Assembly (NCBI RefSeq): GCF_001427635.1
Contig: NZ_LMHA01000001.1
Coordinates: 1,205,501 to 1,269,500, forward strand
Direction: 5' to 3'
DNA length: 64,000 nucleotides
Source of the DNA: Pseudoxanthomonas sp. Root65
GTDB taxonomy: Bacteria > Pseudomonadota > Gammaproteobacteria > Xanthomonadales > Xanthomonadaceae
Part shown: positions 42,854-51,482 of the stretch, piece by piece
Layout: every line of letters starts with the position of its first letter
Position numbering within the stretch: the first letter of the stretch is position 1
Program-made: the position numbers and the translations under genes
Notes under the pieces: generated by a model
Databases searched by the model: none
What the model was told of the DNA's origin: nothing
The model's input: the letters and a program-made list of their open reading frames with translations, nothing else

Positions 42854-43264
42854 ATGACCGAACTGGCCACCGCCGAAGCGCGCCCCGTCGAGGCCCGCCT
42901 GCTGCACATGGTCTTCCCCGACCACACCAACCACCTGGGCACGCTGTTCGGCGGCCAGGCGCTGGCGTGGATGGACATGTCGGCCTTCATCGCCGCCTCG
43001 CGCTATGCGCGCACCACCGTGGTCACCGCGCGCTCGGAGCAGGTCGACTTCAACCAGCCCATCCACAAGGGCGACCTGGTGGAAGTGGTGGCGCGCGTGG
43101 TCAAGGTCGGGCGCAGCTCGATGAACGTCGACGTCGAAGTCATCACCGAGAACCTGCTGACCGGCGAGCGCAAGCTGTGTACGCGCGGGCACTTCGTGAT
43201 GATCGCACTCGACCCGCTGGGCCGGCCCACCCAGGCGCCGCCGCTCGCACCGAAGGAAACGTAG
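42854..43264 (+). CDS. Acyl-CoA thioesterase, YciA type
   Basis: A 136-residue hotdog protein. HMVFPDHTNHLGTLFGGQAL near residues 18-37 is the hallmark of the YciA/BACH acyl-CoA thioesterases (catalytic Asn/Asp region), followed by MDMSAFIAASRYA and EQVDFNQPIHKGDLVEV. It hydrolyses short to medium acyl-CoAs in the cytoplasm. Monocistronic between repeats and a serine hydrolase gene. Confidence 0.88.
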   Translation: MTELATAEARPVEARLLHMVFPDHTNHLGTLFGGQALAWMDMSAFIAASRYARTTVVTARSEQVDFNQPIHKGDLVEVVARVVKVGRSSMNVDVEVITENLLTGERKLCTRGHFVMIALDPLGRPTQAPPLAPKET

Positions 43265-43427
43265 AGCGGGCCTGGGCCCGCCGCCACGACACCGTGCATG
43301 TCCCGGAGCAGGCCATGGCGCGAAAAGGCGCTAAACGCGATCGCATCGAAGATCGCTCCGGACTCGGCGCGGGGTTCGGCGTGGTCGTTCGTCATGCTTC
43401 TGCAAGCTCCCTCTTCGTGCAGCCCCC

Positions 43428-44693
43428 ATGACGCCTGAAGCCGCTCCACGTTGCCCCCACCGCCGCCGCTGGTTGACCGCGCTCGCTGCAACGCCGCTGG
43501 CCGCCAGTGCCTGGCCACGCCTCACGTCCGCCGCCGCCTGCGACGATGCCGCGGGCTGGATCCCGCCCGACGCCTTCCTCGCCGATCTGCCGCGGCTGAT
43601 GCAGGCGCTGAGCGTGCCGGCGATCGGCATGGCGGTGGTGGAACGGGGCGAGGTGGTGTGGTCGCGCAACCTCGGCGTGCTGAATGCGGAGACGCGCGCG
43701 CCGGTGGCGGAGGACACGCTGTTCGAGGATGCCTCGCTGAGCAAGCCGGTGTTCGCCTATCTGGTGCTGCAGCTGGCGGACCAGGGCGTGATCGATCTGG
43801 ATGCGCCATTGGTGCGCTATCGCCGGATGGACTACCTGGCCGGCCATCCGTGGGTGGATCTGGTCACGGCACGCGACGTGCTGCGCCATTCCACCGGCCT
43901 GCCGAACTGGCGCAGGGATCCGGCGAACGAAACACTGGTGCCCGCAGTGAAGCCGGGCACGCGGATCGACTATTCCGGCGAGGCGATCTTCTGGCTGCAG
44001 CTGGTGGTGGAGACGCTGACCGGCGAGAGCCTGGATGAATCCATGCAGCGCCTGCTGTTCGGGCCGGCCGGCATGCGCGACAGCAGCTATACATGGAGCC
44101 GGGAGCTCGCCGCGCGTTCGGTATACGGGCACCGTGCGGTCGACGACGATGACCCCGCCATGCCGCCGCAAATGCTGCGCGATACCTGGAACGCCGCACA
44201 GACGATCGCCGATCGCTGGAACAAGCCGCTCTCGTCATGGCGTTATGCCGATGCCGAGCGCGCCCTGCCCGAGGTGCAGGCGATCACGCCGAAGGGGCTG
44301 GTGAACTGGCCCGGCGATGTCCTCGCCAACGCCGCGGCCAGCCTGCGTACCACGCCGACCGACTACGCCCGCTTCATGGCGCTGATGGTGCGCGTGCCGC
44401 GCGAGCCCTGGCAGATCACCGAAGCCACGCGCACCGCGATGCTGACGCGGCAGATCGACGTGCCCGGGCGCTGGACCGACAAGGGCCTGGGCTGGAATCT
44501 GGAATCCACGCCGCGCGGGCCGGTCTTCTACCACTCGGGCAGCAACGGCGGCATCTTCAAGAACTTCGCGCTGGGCGACGCCCGTGGCCAGCGCGCGCTG
44601 GTGGCGCTGACCAACGGCGGCAGCGGCAACGTGCTGTACCGGCGCGTAGTGCGCGCGGCCACCGGGCACGACCTGCTGGCGTTCGACCTGTAG
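43428..44693 (+). CDS. Serine hydrolase, beta-lactamase/esterase class C family
   Basis: A 421-residue exported protein with a Tat-like or Sec signal (RRRWLTALAATPLAASA). SLSK is the S-x-x-K nucleophile motif near residue 103, YSG replaces the Y-x-N motif, and HSGSNGG stands for the K-T-G box. This pattern is that of penicillin-binding-protein-like esterases and D-aminopeptidases rather than true beta-lactamases. Substrate unknown. ATG at 43428. Confidence 0.83.
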   Translation: MTPEAAPRCPHRRRWLTALAATPLAASAWPRLTSAAACDDAAGWIPPDAFLADLPRLMQALSVPAIGMAVVERGEVVWSRNLGVLNAETRAPVAEDTLFEDASLSKPVFAYLVLQLADQGVIDLDAPLVRYRRMDYLAGHPWVDLVTARDVLRHSTGLPNWRRDPANETLVPAVKPGTRIDYSGEAIFWLQLVVETLTGESLDESMQRLLFGPAGMRDSSYTWSRELAARSVYGHRAVDDDDPAMPPQMLRDTWNAAQTIADRWNKPLSSWRYADAERALPEVQAITPKGLVNWPGDVLANAAASLRTTPTDYARFMALMVRVPREPWQITEATRTAMLTRQIDVPGRWTDKGLGWNLESTPRGPVFYHSGSNGGIFKNFALGDARGQRALVALTNGGSGNVLYRRVVRAATGHDLLAFDL

Positions 44694-44763
44694 GCACGGC
44701 CGTCGGCCCACGCGGACCGGCGATGTGCTAAACAGCGATCCTCACCGCACCGGAGACGCTGCC

Positions 44764-45081
44764 ATGACCTTCCCCCGTTCGTTCCGTCGCTCATCCCTCC
44801 GTGGCCTTGGCGTGATCGCCGGCGCCCTGGGCGTGTCCGCCTGCGTCAGCACACCGGGCCCGCAGGTCGCCGGCGACGGCCGGTGCAGCGATGCGACGCT
44901 GGGGTGGGCGGTCGGGCAGCCGGCGGACGAGGCCACGCTCAAGCGCCTGTCGCGTGAAAGCGGCGCAGGACTGGTGAATCCGATCGCACCGTCCACCGCC
45001 GTCAGGCACGACTCGCGGACCGACCGCCTGCGCGTGTACATCGACGCGCAGAACCGCATCACTGCCGCCCGTTGCGAATAA
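44764..45081 (+). CDS. I78-family peptidase inhibitor lipoprotein
   Basis: A 105-residue lipoprotein (GALGVSAC lipobox). The mature part CSDATLGWAVGQPADEATLK, followed by a stretch ending HDSRTDRLRVYIDAQNRIT and a final Cys, is the inhibitor I78 pattern: two Cys and a conserved Asp-x-R-x-x-RL segment. I78 proteins inhibit serine proteases. Probably guards the envelope against secreted proteases of the same cell. Confidence 0.78.
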   Translation: MTFPRSFRRSSLRGLGVIAGALGVSACVSTPGPQVAGDGRCSDATLGWAVGQPADEATLKRLSRESGAGLVNPIAPSTAVRHDSRTDRLRVYIDAQNRITAARCE

Positions 45082-45095
45082 TCCACGCCGCCCCA

Positions 45096-45947
45096 ATGCG
45101 CCACGACCACATCCTGACCCTCTCCTGCCCGGACACCACCGGCATCGTCTACCGCGTCACCGGCCTGCTGTACGCGTCGGGCTGCAACATCCTGGACGCG
45201 CAGCAGTTCGGCGACGAGGAGTCGGGACGGTTCTTCCTGCGCGTGCATTTCGACGTGCCGGGCGCGACCGAGATCGACGTGCTGCACGAAGGCTTCGCCT
45301 CGCTGGCGGCGATGTTCGGCATGGACTGGCGCATCCACGACGCCCGCCGCAAGGCCCGGCTGATGGTGCTGGTCAGCAAGCAGGGCCATTGCCTCAACGA
45401 CCTGCTGTTCCGCGTGCACAGCCGGCAGCTGCCGGTGGAGATCGCCTGCATCGCCTCCAACCATGCCGACTTCGCGGCGTTGGCGCAGTCGTACGGCGTG
45501 GCGTTCCACCACCTGCCGGTGACGGCCGACAACCGCGCCGCGCAGGAACGGCAGATCGTCGACTTGGTGGAACGCGAGCAGATCGACCTGGTGGTGCTGG
45601 CGCGCTACATGCAGATCCTCTCGCCCGCCCTGTGCGATGCGCTGGCCGGCCGCGCCATCAACATCCACCACAGCTTCCTGCCCAGCTTCAAGGGCGCCAG
45701 GCCTTACCACCAGGCGCACCAGCGCGGGGTCAAGATCATCGGTGCCACCGCGCACTACGTGACCCGCGACCTGGATGAAGGCCCGATCATCGAACAGGAC
45801 GTGGCCCGCGTGGACCACGCGATGACGCCGAAGGAACTGGTGCGGATGGGCAGCGACATCGAATCGCTGGTGCTGGCGCGCGCCGTACGTCGCCATGTGG
45901 AGCACCGCATCCTGTTGAACGGGCACCGGACGGTGGTGTTCCGCTGA
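45096..45947 (+). CDS. purU: Formyltetrahydrofolate deformylase
   Basis: A 283-residue enzyme with an N-terminal ACT domain (ILTLSCPDTTGIVYRVTGLL, residues 5-80) and a C-terminal formyltransferase-like domain. NIHHSFLPSFKGARPYHQA carries the catalytic Asn and His, and TRDLDEGPII the Asp. It hydrolyses 10-formyl-THF to THF and formate, balancing one-carbon pools. ATG at 45096 gives the family length. 14 bp after the I78 gene. Confidence 0.92.
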   Translation: MRHDHILTLSCPDTTGIVYRVTGLLYASGCNILDAQQFGDEESGRFFLRVHFDVPGATEIDVLHEGFASLAAMFGMDWRIHDARRKARLMVLVSKQGHCLNDLLFRVHSRQLPVEIACIASNHADFAALAQSYGVAFHHLPVTADNRAAQERQIVDLVEREQIDLVVLARYMQILSPALCDALAGRAINIHHSFLPSFKGARPYHQAHQRGVKIIGATAHYVTRDLDEGPIIEQDVARVDHAMTPKELVRMGSDIESLVLARAVRRHVEHRILLNGHRTVVFR

Positions 45948-45965
45948 GCGCCGTGGCCGCTTCCT

Positions 45966-46035
45966 GTGGGAGCGACGTAAGTCGCGAGCTCTTCCTCTGG
46001 CAACACCAAAAGCTCGCGACTTACGTCGCTCCCAC
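45966..46035. repeat. Inverted REP pair
   Basis: GTGGGAGCGACGTAAGTCGC with GAGCT extension and its exact complement, about 20-bp loop, between the convergent purU and amino acid permease genes. Good candidate for a bidirectional transcript end. Confidence 0.85.
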
Positions 46036-46062
46036 CACTGGCTGTCCCACCATTCCTGCCGC

Positions 46063-47400
46063 TCAGGCCCCCACGCGCCGCCGCAGCCCCACCAGCACCG
46101 CGTACACCACCGCCAGCACCACGACGGCCACGCCGATCGCCGTCCACTCGCGTGCGCTCAGCGTGGTGAGGATGGCGAGCATGCCGAACACCGCTAGGCC
46201 GGGGACCAGCGGACCGCCGCGCAGCACGAACGGCTCGCCGCGCTCGCGCAGGTCGGTGCGCTGGGCGCGCCAGGCGGCGATGCCCACCATCACGTACACC
46301 AGGCAGACCGCGCCGCCGGAGATCAGCACCAGCGCTTCGAAGTTGCCCAGCACCGCCAGCACGCAGGCGATGCCGGCATGCGCGGCCAGCGCCAGCAGCG
46401 GCACGCGGTGGGCGGCGCTGACCCGGCCAAAGGCCTGCGGCAGGTAACCATCGCGTCCCAGTGCGAACAGCAGCCGCGACGAGCCCAGCAGATTGCCGAG
46501 CAGGAAACCGGCCATCGACACGCAGGCGGTCACCAGCAGGGCGATGCGCGCCGGATCCCACAACTTCCCTGCCGCCTCGGCGATCGGCACGCTGCTGCTG
46601 GCCAGCGCCGGCCCCAGCACGCCCTGGCAGACGATCTGCAGGCCGAGGTACAGCAGCACCACCAGCAGGATCGCACTGAGCGCGGCGCGCGGCACGCTGC
46701 GCGAGGGATCGCGCACTTCGCCGCCGGGAATCAGCGCCGTTTCCACGCCCGAGTAGGCGAATACCACCATCACCATCGCCGCGCCCAGCGCCGTCCATGA
46801 CGGCACATCGGCGAACGCGAAGCTGATCTGCGTGGTGTCGACGAAGGCCAGCCCCACGACCACCAGCAGGAACAGCGGCACCAGCTTCAATGTGGCCAGC
46901 GCCATCACCGCGCGTGCGCCCAGCTTCACGCCGAAGGCATTGAGCGCGTAGATCGCCGCGTACACGCCCAGCAGCAACAGCGCGCGCGGCAGCGGCGCAT
47001 CGAACACGGGCCACAGGCTGGCGACCTGCAGCGACAGCGCGGCGGCGACGCCGGCACTGGACGCTACGTTGCAGATCCACATCAACGCGCCGGCCAGGAA
47101 ACCCGGCAGCGTGCCGAACACCGCGCTGACGTAGGTGTACGGCCCGCCGGTCGCGGAAGCGCGGCTGCCGATGGCGGCGAAGCACAGCGCCACCGGCACC
47201 ATCACCAGCGCGCCGGCCAGCAACGCCAGCGGTGCGGCCGCACCGACCTGCGCCGACAGCGCGGCCGGCATCTTGAAGATGCCGCCGCCGACGATGATGT
47301 TGATGACCGCCGCCGCCAGCGCCAGGCTGCCGACCGCGCGCAGCAAGGCGGCATCACCCTGCAGTGGGCGGGAGGGAGCGGGATCGGCGTCGCGGGTCAT
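46063..47400 (-). CDS. APC-family amino acid permease
   Basis: A 445-residue transporter with about twelve hydrophobic helices. The first helix has the APC signature (AAVINIIVGGGIFKMP). VFAYSGVETALIPGGEVRDP in helix 6 is the conserved unwound-helix region of the family. Substrate cannot be told. It starts at the ATG at 47400; 31 more codons are open upstream but are Arg-rich and lack membrane character. Confidence 0.85.
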   Translation of the reverse strand: MTRDADPAPSRPLQGDAALLRAVGSLALAAAVINIIVGGGIFKMPAALSAQVGAAAPLALLAGALVMVPVALCFAAIGSRASATGGPYTYVSAVFGTLPGFLAGALMWICNVASSAGVAAALSLQVASLWPVFDAPLPRALLLLGVYAAIYALNAFGVKLGARAVMALATLKLVPLFLLVVVGLAFVDTTQISFAFADVPSWTALGAAMVMVVFAYSGVETALIPGGEVRDPSRSVPRAALSAILLVVLLYLGLQIVCQGVLGPALASSSVPIAEAAGKLWDPARIALLVTACVSMAGFLLGNLLGSSRLLFALGRDGYLPQAFGRVSAAHRVPLLALAAHAGIACVLAVLGNFEALVLISGGAVCLVYVMVGIAAWRAQRTDLRERGEPFVLRGGPLVPGLAVFGMLAILTTLSAREWTAIGVAVVVLAVVYAVLVGLRRRVGA

Positions 47401-47550
47401 GGGCGTGCGGGGTGGTCGGCGGCCTGCGAGCCTGCCACGCGCACGCGTCGAATGCGAGCCGCGCGCCCGCATGCGCTCATGGCGATTCGCCATTGGACGC
47501 GCGCGCCGCCCGGGCTAGCATCGGGCTCCGCCCACGCTGCGTCCCTTGCC

Positions 47551-48864
47551 ATGTCCCATTGCCACCGACGTTCCCTGCAGGCGGCCTGCCTGCTCGCGCT
47601 CTCCACGCTGCTGGCGCCGGCCGGCCATGCCGCAGAGTCGACCGCCGTTGCAGCGCTGGAGCAGGCACAGCCCAACCTCGTGCAGTGGCGCCGCGACATC
47701 CACCAGCATCCGGAACTCGGCGAACAGGAAACGCGCACGGCGAAGCTCGTGGCCGATCACCTGCGTTCGCTCGGCCTCACCGTGCGCACCGGCGTCGGCA
47801 AGACCGGCGTGATCGCGGTGCTGAAAGGCGCCAAGCCCGGCCCGCGGATCGCGCTGCGTGCCGACATGGATGCACTGCCCGTCACCGAGCAGACCGGCCT
47901 GCCGTTCGCGTCCAAGGTCAAGGCCGAGTACCGCGGCCAGCCGGTCGGCGTGATGCACGCCTGCGGCCACGACGCGCACGTCGCCATCCTGATGGGCGTG
48001 GCGCAGGCGCTGGTCGCGGCGAAGGACGACCTGCCGGGCGAGGTGATGTTCGTGTTCCAGCCGGCCGAAGAAGGTCCGCCGGTCGCCGGCGAGGTGTTCG
48101 GTGCGGCGCTGATGCTGAAGGAAGGCGTGTTCAAGGACTTCACGCCGGACGCCGTGTTCGGCCTGCATGTATGGGCGGGCCTGCCGGTCGGCAGCGTGGG
48201 CTACCGCAGCGGCCCGCTGATGGCGGCAGCGGACGAATGGTCGCTGACCGTGCGCGGCAAGCAGACGCACGGTTCGCGGCCGTGGGACGGCGTGGACCCG
48301 ATCACCTTGGGCGCGCAGATCCTGCTGGGCACGCAGAGCATGATCGCGCGCCAGATCAACATTGCCACCAGCCCCGTGGTGCTGACCGCGGGCCAGTTCC
48401 AGGCCGGCGTGCGCTTCAACATCATTCCGGACGAGGCGAAGCTCGTGGGCACGCTGCGCACCTTCGATCCAGCGGTGCGCGAGGACGTGATCGCGCGTTT
48501 CCGGCGCATCGCCACCGACTACGCGCACGCCAGCGAGGGCACCGCGGAACTGCAGGTGGTCAACAACGCACCGGCGACGATCAACCAGCCTGCCCTGACG
48601 CAGCGCGTGCGGCCGTCGCTCGAGAAGGCGGTCGGTGCGGCGAACGTGGTGGAGATGCCGCTGGTGACGGTGGCGGAGGATTTCTCGCAGTTCGCCAATA
48701 CTGTGCCAGGCTTCTACTTCTTCGTCGGTTCCACGTCCAAGGGCATCGATCCGGCCACCGCGCCGATCAACCACTCGCCGCAGTTCCTGCTCGACGAACA
48801 GGCGCTGGAAACCGGCAGCAAGGCGATGCTGCAGGTGGCGCTGGATTACCTGCGCACCCCTTGA
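47551..48864 (+). CDS. Secreted M20 family amidohydrolase (paralogue A)
   Basis: A 437-residue exported metallopeptidase, signal peptide ending GHA-AE. DIHQHPELGEQE, LRADMDALPV, HACGHDAHVAIL and FVFQPAEEG are the IlvD/AmhX-type M20 di-zinc motifs, with Asp, His and Glu ligands in place. THGSRPWDGVDPI lies in the dimerisation lid. These act on N-acyl amino acids or hippurate-like amides. Closely related to the gene at 50081. Confidence 0.87.
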   Translation: MSHCHRRSLQAACLLALSTLLAPAGHAAESTAVAALEQAQPNLVQWRRDIHQHPELGEQETRTAKLVADHLRSLGLTVRTGVGKTGVIAVLKGAKPGPRIALRADMDALPVTEQTGLPFASKVKAEYRGQPVGVMHACGHDAHVAILMGVAQALVAAKDDLPGEVMFVFQPAEEGPPVAGEVFGAALMLKEGVFKDFTPDAVFGLHVWAGLPVGSVGYRSGPLMAAADEWSLTVRGKQTHGSRPWDGVDPITLGAQILLGTQSMIARQINIATSPVVLTAGQFQAGVRFNIIPDEAKLVGTLRTFDPAVREDVIARFRRIATDYAHASEGTAELQVVNNAPATINQPALTQRVRPSLEKAVGAANVVEMPLVTVAEDFSQFANTVPGFYFFVGSTSKGIDPATAPINHSPQFLLDEQALETGSKAMLQVALDYLRTP

Positions 48865-48876
48865 TCCAGGCTGGTT

Positions 48877-48948
48877 GTGGGAGCGACGTGAGTCGCGAGC
48901 TTTTCCTTCGGGCAAGGGAAAAAGCATCGCGACTCACGTCGCTCCCAC
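48877..48948. repeat. Inverted REP pair
   Basis: GTGGGAGCGACGTGAGTCGC and complement, with a GCTTTTCC/GGAAAAAGC inner stem. Lies between convergent genes for the amidohydrolase and the TSUP permease. Confidence 0.85.
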
Positions 48949-48957
48949 AACAACCGA

Positions 48958-49743
48958 TCAAAGACCGAGCGACACCCGCAGCGGATGCTGCGGATCCGCC
49001 AGCAGGCGGATCGCCAACGCGATGGAGACGGTCACCAGCAGTGGCTTGATGATGCGGGCGCCCTGCTTCATCGCGAAGCGCGAGCCGAGTTGCGCGCCGA
49101 GGAACTGGCCTGCGCCCATCAGCAGGCCGATCTTCCACAGCACCGCGCCGTGGGCGAGGAACACCGCGAATGCACCGAGGTTGGAGCCGAAGTTGAGGAA
49201 CTTGGTGTGCGCGGTGGCCTTGAGGATGCCGAAGCCGGCCAGCGCCACGAAGCCCAGCATCAGGAACGAGCCGGTACCGGGCCCGAACACGCCGTCGTAG
49301 AAGCCGATCGCCGGCACGAAGGTCAGCGCGAACACCTGCGGGCGCATGCGCTGGTGCCGATCGACGTGGCCGATGTCGGGCTTGAATCCGAAATAGAGGG
49401 CGATGCCGACCAGCAGGAACGGCAGCGCCCACTTCAGCCATTCGACCGGAATCACCGTCGCCAGCAGCGCGCCGCCAACGGCACCGAGCGCCGCGGTCAG
49501 CACCATCGGCAGCTGGCCCTTGAGATCGACATGGCCGTGCCGGGCATAGGCCCAACTCGCGGACCCGGAACCGAACAGCGACTGCAGTTTGTTGGTGCCC
49601 AGCACCTGCAGCGGCGGAATGCCGGCCAGCAGCATGGCGGGAATAGTCACCATGCCGCCGCCACCGGCGATGGCATCGATGAAGCCCGCCAGCATCGCGG
49701 CGAGGAACAGCAGCAGGAGCACCTGCAGGGCGAGGTCGGGCAT
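48958..49743 (-). CDS. TauE/SafE (TSUP) family permease
   Basis: A 261-residue membrane protein with eight hydrophobic helices. AGFIDAIAGGGGMVTIPAML and GTNKLQSLFGSGSA in the first half, and GFYDGVFGPGTGSFLM in the second, are the two inverted-repeat TSUP signatures. Family members export sulfite, sulfoacetate or similar anions. The ATG at 49743 is the family start. It lies between two paralogous amidohydrolases. Confidence 0.86.
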   Translation of the reverse strand: MPDLALQVLLLLFLAAMLAGFIDAIAGGGGMVTIPAMLLAGIPPLQVLGTNKLQSLFGSGSASWAYARHGHVDLKGQLPMVLTAALGAVGGALLATVIPVEWLKWALPFLLVGIALYFGFKPDIGHVDRHQRMRPQVFALTFVPAIGFYDGVFGPGTGSFLMLGFVALAGFGILKATAHTKFLNFGSNLGAFAVFLAHGAVLWKIGLLMGAGQFLGAQLGSRFAMKQGARIIKPLLVTVSIALAIRLLADPQHPLRVSLGL

Positions 49744-50080
49744 GGGGGTTCCGGGGCGGTGACGATGCGTGTCCACCCAACGACCGACGGGCACGACGCG
49801 CGCTCATTCTAGTGGAGACCGGAACCGCGGGCGTCGTTCGTGGTGAGCTTCGGGCTCCGTTCGTGGTGAACCTGTCAAGCCACGCCTCGCGCGGAAAAGC
49901 GGGTCGTTCTGGTGCCTCGATTCAAAGCAAGCAGCGTGGTTCGACAGGCTCACCACGAACGGAATCCAGGCGCGTTGGCCGACGCGGTCGTTCGTGTCCG
50001 GTCGCGAGCATCGATGTACGTCCCAACCCCACAGGGCCAATGCGGTTAGCATCGCCCTATCCCGTCCGGAGTCCGACACG
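49744..50080. other. Intergenic region with GTTCGTGGTGA inverted repeats
   Basis: A 337-bp divergent gap with no gene. CCGTTCGTGGTGAACCTGTC (49857) faces its complement ending CTCACCACGAACGG (49949-49962), with an extra GTTCGTGGTGAGC at 49836. This is another intergenic repeat family, distinct from the REP and GAGTGAG types. Confidence 0.65.
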
Positions 50081-51412
50081 ATGCGCCACGCACGCCTGTT
50101 TGCCGCTTCCCTGCTGACCACCGCACTGGCGGCTGCCCTTCCTGCCGCCGCACAGGACGGCGCAACCACGCAGCGTCCCGAAGTCGCCGCCGCCGGCAAG
50201 GCCGTGCAGCAGCAGGTGATCGACTGGCGCCGGCACTTCCACCAGTACCCGGAGCTGTCCAACCGCGAAGAGCAGACCGCCAAGCGCGTGGCCGAGGAGC
50301 TGCGAAAGCTGGGCCTGCAGCCGCGCACCGGCATCGCCCGGCATGGCGTCACCGCGGTGATCAAGGGCGGCAAGCCCGGCCCGCGCATCGCGCTGCGTGC
50401 GGACATGGATGCTCTGCCGGTGACCGAGCGCAACGAGCTGCCGTTCGCATCGAAGGCCACCGCCACGTACCGCGGTGAAACGGTCGGCGTGATGCACGCC
50501 TGCGGCCACGATGCGCACACCGGCATCCTGCTGGGCGTGGCGAAGGCGCTGGTCGGGATGAAGGACACCTTGCCGGGCGAAGTGCTGCTGGTGTTCCAGC
50601 CCGCCGAGGAAGGCGCGCCGGCCGGCGAAGAGGGCGGTGCGTCGCTGATGCTGGCCGAAGGCGTGTTCAAGGACTTCAAACCGGAAGCGGTGTTCGGCCT
50701 GCACGTGTTCTCGTCGATCCCGGTCGGCCAGATCGGCGTGCGTCAGGGGCCGCTGATGGCCGCGTCGGACAGCTTCACGCTGAAGGTCATCGGCCGGCAG
50801 ACGCACGGCTCGCGCCCGTGGGGCGGCGTGGATCCCATCGTCGCAATGGCCGACGTGATCGGCACGACCCAGACCATCGTCAGCCGCCGCACCGACATCT
50901 CCAAGCTGCCGGCGGTGGTCAGCTTCGGCGCCATCAAGGGCGGCATCCGTTACAACATCATCCCCGACGACGTGGAAGTGGTCGGCACCATCCGCACCTT
51001 CGACGAAGGCATGCGGCAGAAGATCTTCGCCGACCTGAAGAATGTCGCCAGCCACGTCAGCGCCGCGCACGGTGCGAAGGTGGAGGCCAGCGTGCCGGAC
51101 AACGACGGCAATCCCGTCACCGTCAACAACCCGGAACTCACCGCGCGCATGCTGCCCAGCCTGCAGGCCGTGGTCGGCGCCGACAACGTCATCACCCCGC
51201 CGCTGCAGATGGGCGCGGAGGACTTCTCGTTCTATGCGCGCGAAGTGCCGTCGATGTTCTTCTTCGTCGGCAGCACGGCCAAGGGCACGGATCCGGTGAC
51301 CGCGCCGAGCAACCATTCGCCGGAGTTCATGCTGGACGAGGGCTCGCTCGACATCGGCCTGCGGTCGCTGCTGCAGGTGACGCTGGACTATTTGAGAGCA
51401 TCGCACGGCTGA
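50081..51412 (+). CDS. Secreted M20 family amidohydrolase (paralogue B)
   Basis: A 443-residue exported hydrolase with signal peptide ending AAA-QD. HFHQYPELSNREEQTAKRVA, RIALRADMDALPV, HACGHDAHTGIL, LVFQPAEEGAPAGEEGGA and GAEDFSFYAREVP cover the M20 di-zinc site and lid. About 60% identical by eye to the product of 47551-48864, so a duplication. Substrate is likely an N-acyl or aromatic amide. Confidence 0.87.
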   Translation: MRHARLFAASLLTTALAAALPAAAQDGATTQRPEVAAAGKAVQQQVIDWRRHFHQYPELSNREEQTAKRVAEELRKLGLQPRTGIARHGVTAVIKGGKPGPRIALRADMDALPVTERNELPFASKATATYRGETVGVMHACGHDAHTGILLGVAKALVGMKDTLPGEVLLVFQPAEEGAPAGEEGGASLMLAEGVFKDFKPEAVFGLHVFSSIPVGQIGVRQGPLMAASDSFTLKVIGRQTHGSRPWGGVDPIVAMADVIGTTQTIVSRRTDISKLPAVVSFGAIKGGIRYNIIPDDVEVVGTIRTFDEGMRQKIFADLKNVASHVSAAHGAKVEASVPDNDGNPVTVNNPELTARMLPSLQAVVGADNVITPPLQMGAEDFSFYAREVPSMFFFVGSTAKGTDPVTAPSNHSPEFMLDEGSLDIGLRSLLQVTLDYLRASHG

Positions 51413-51482
51413 CCCTCCCCGTTGCCGCAAGCAAGGCGCGCGGCGACAATGCCGCGCCCAGCCCCCTCACTTCCCGCCTCAC

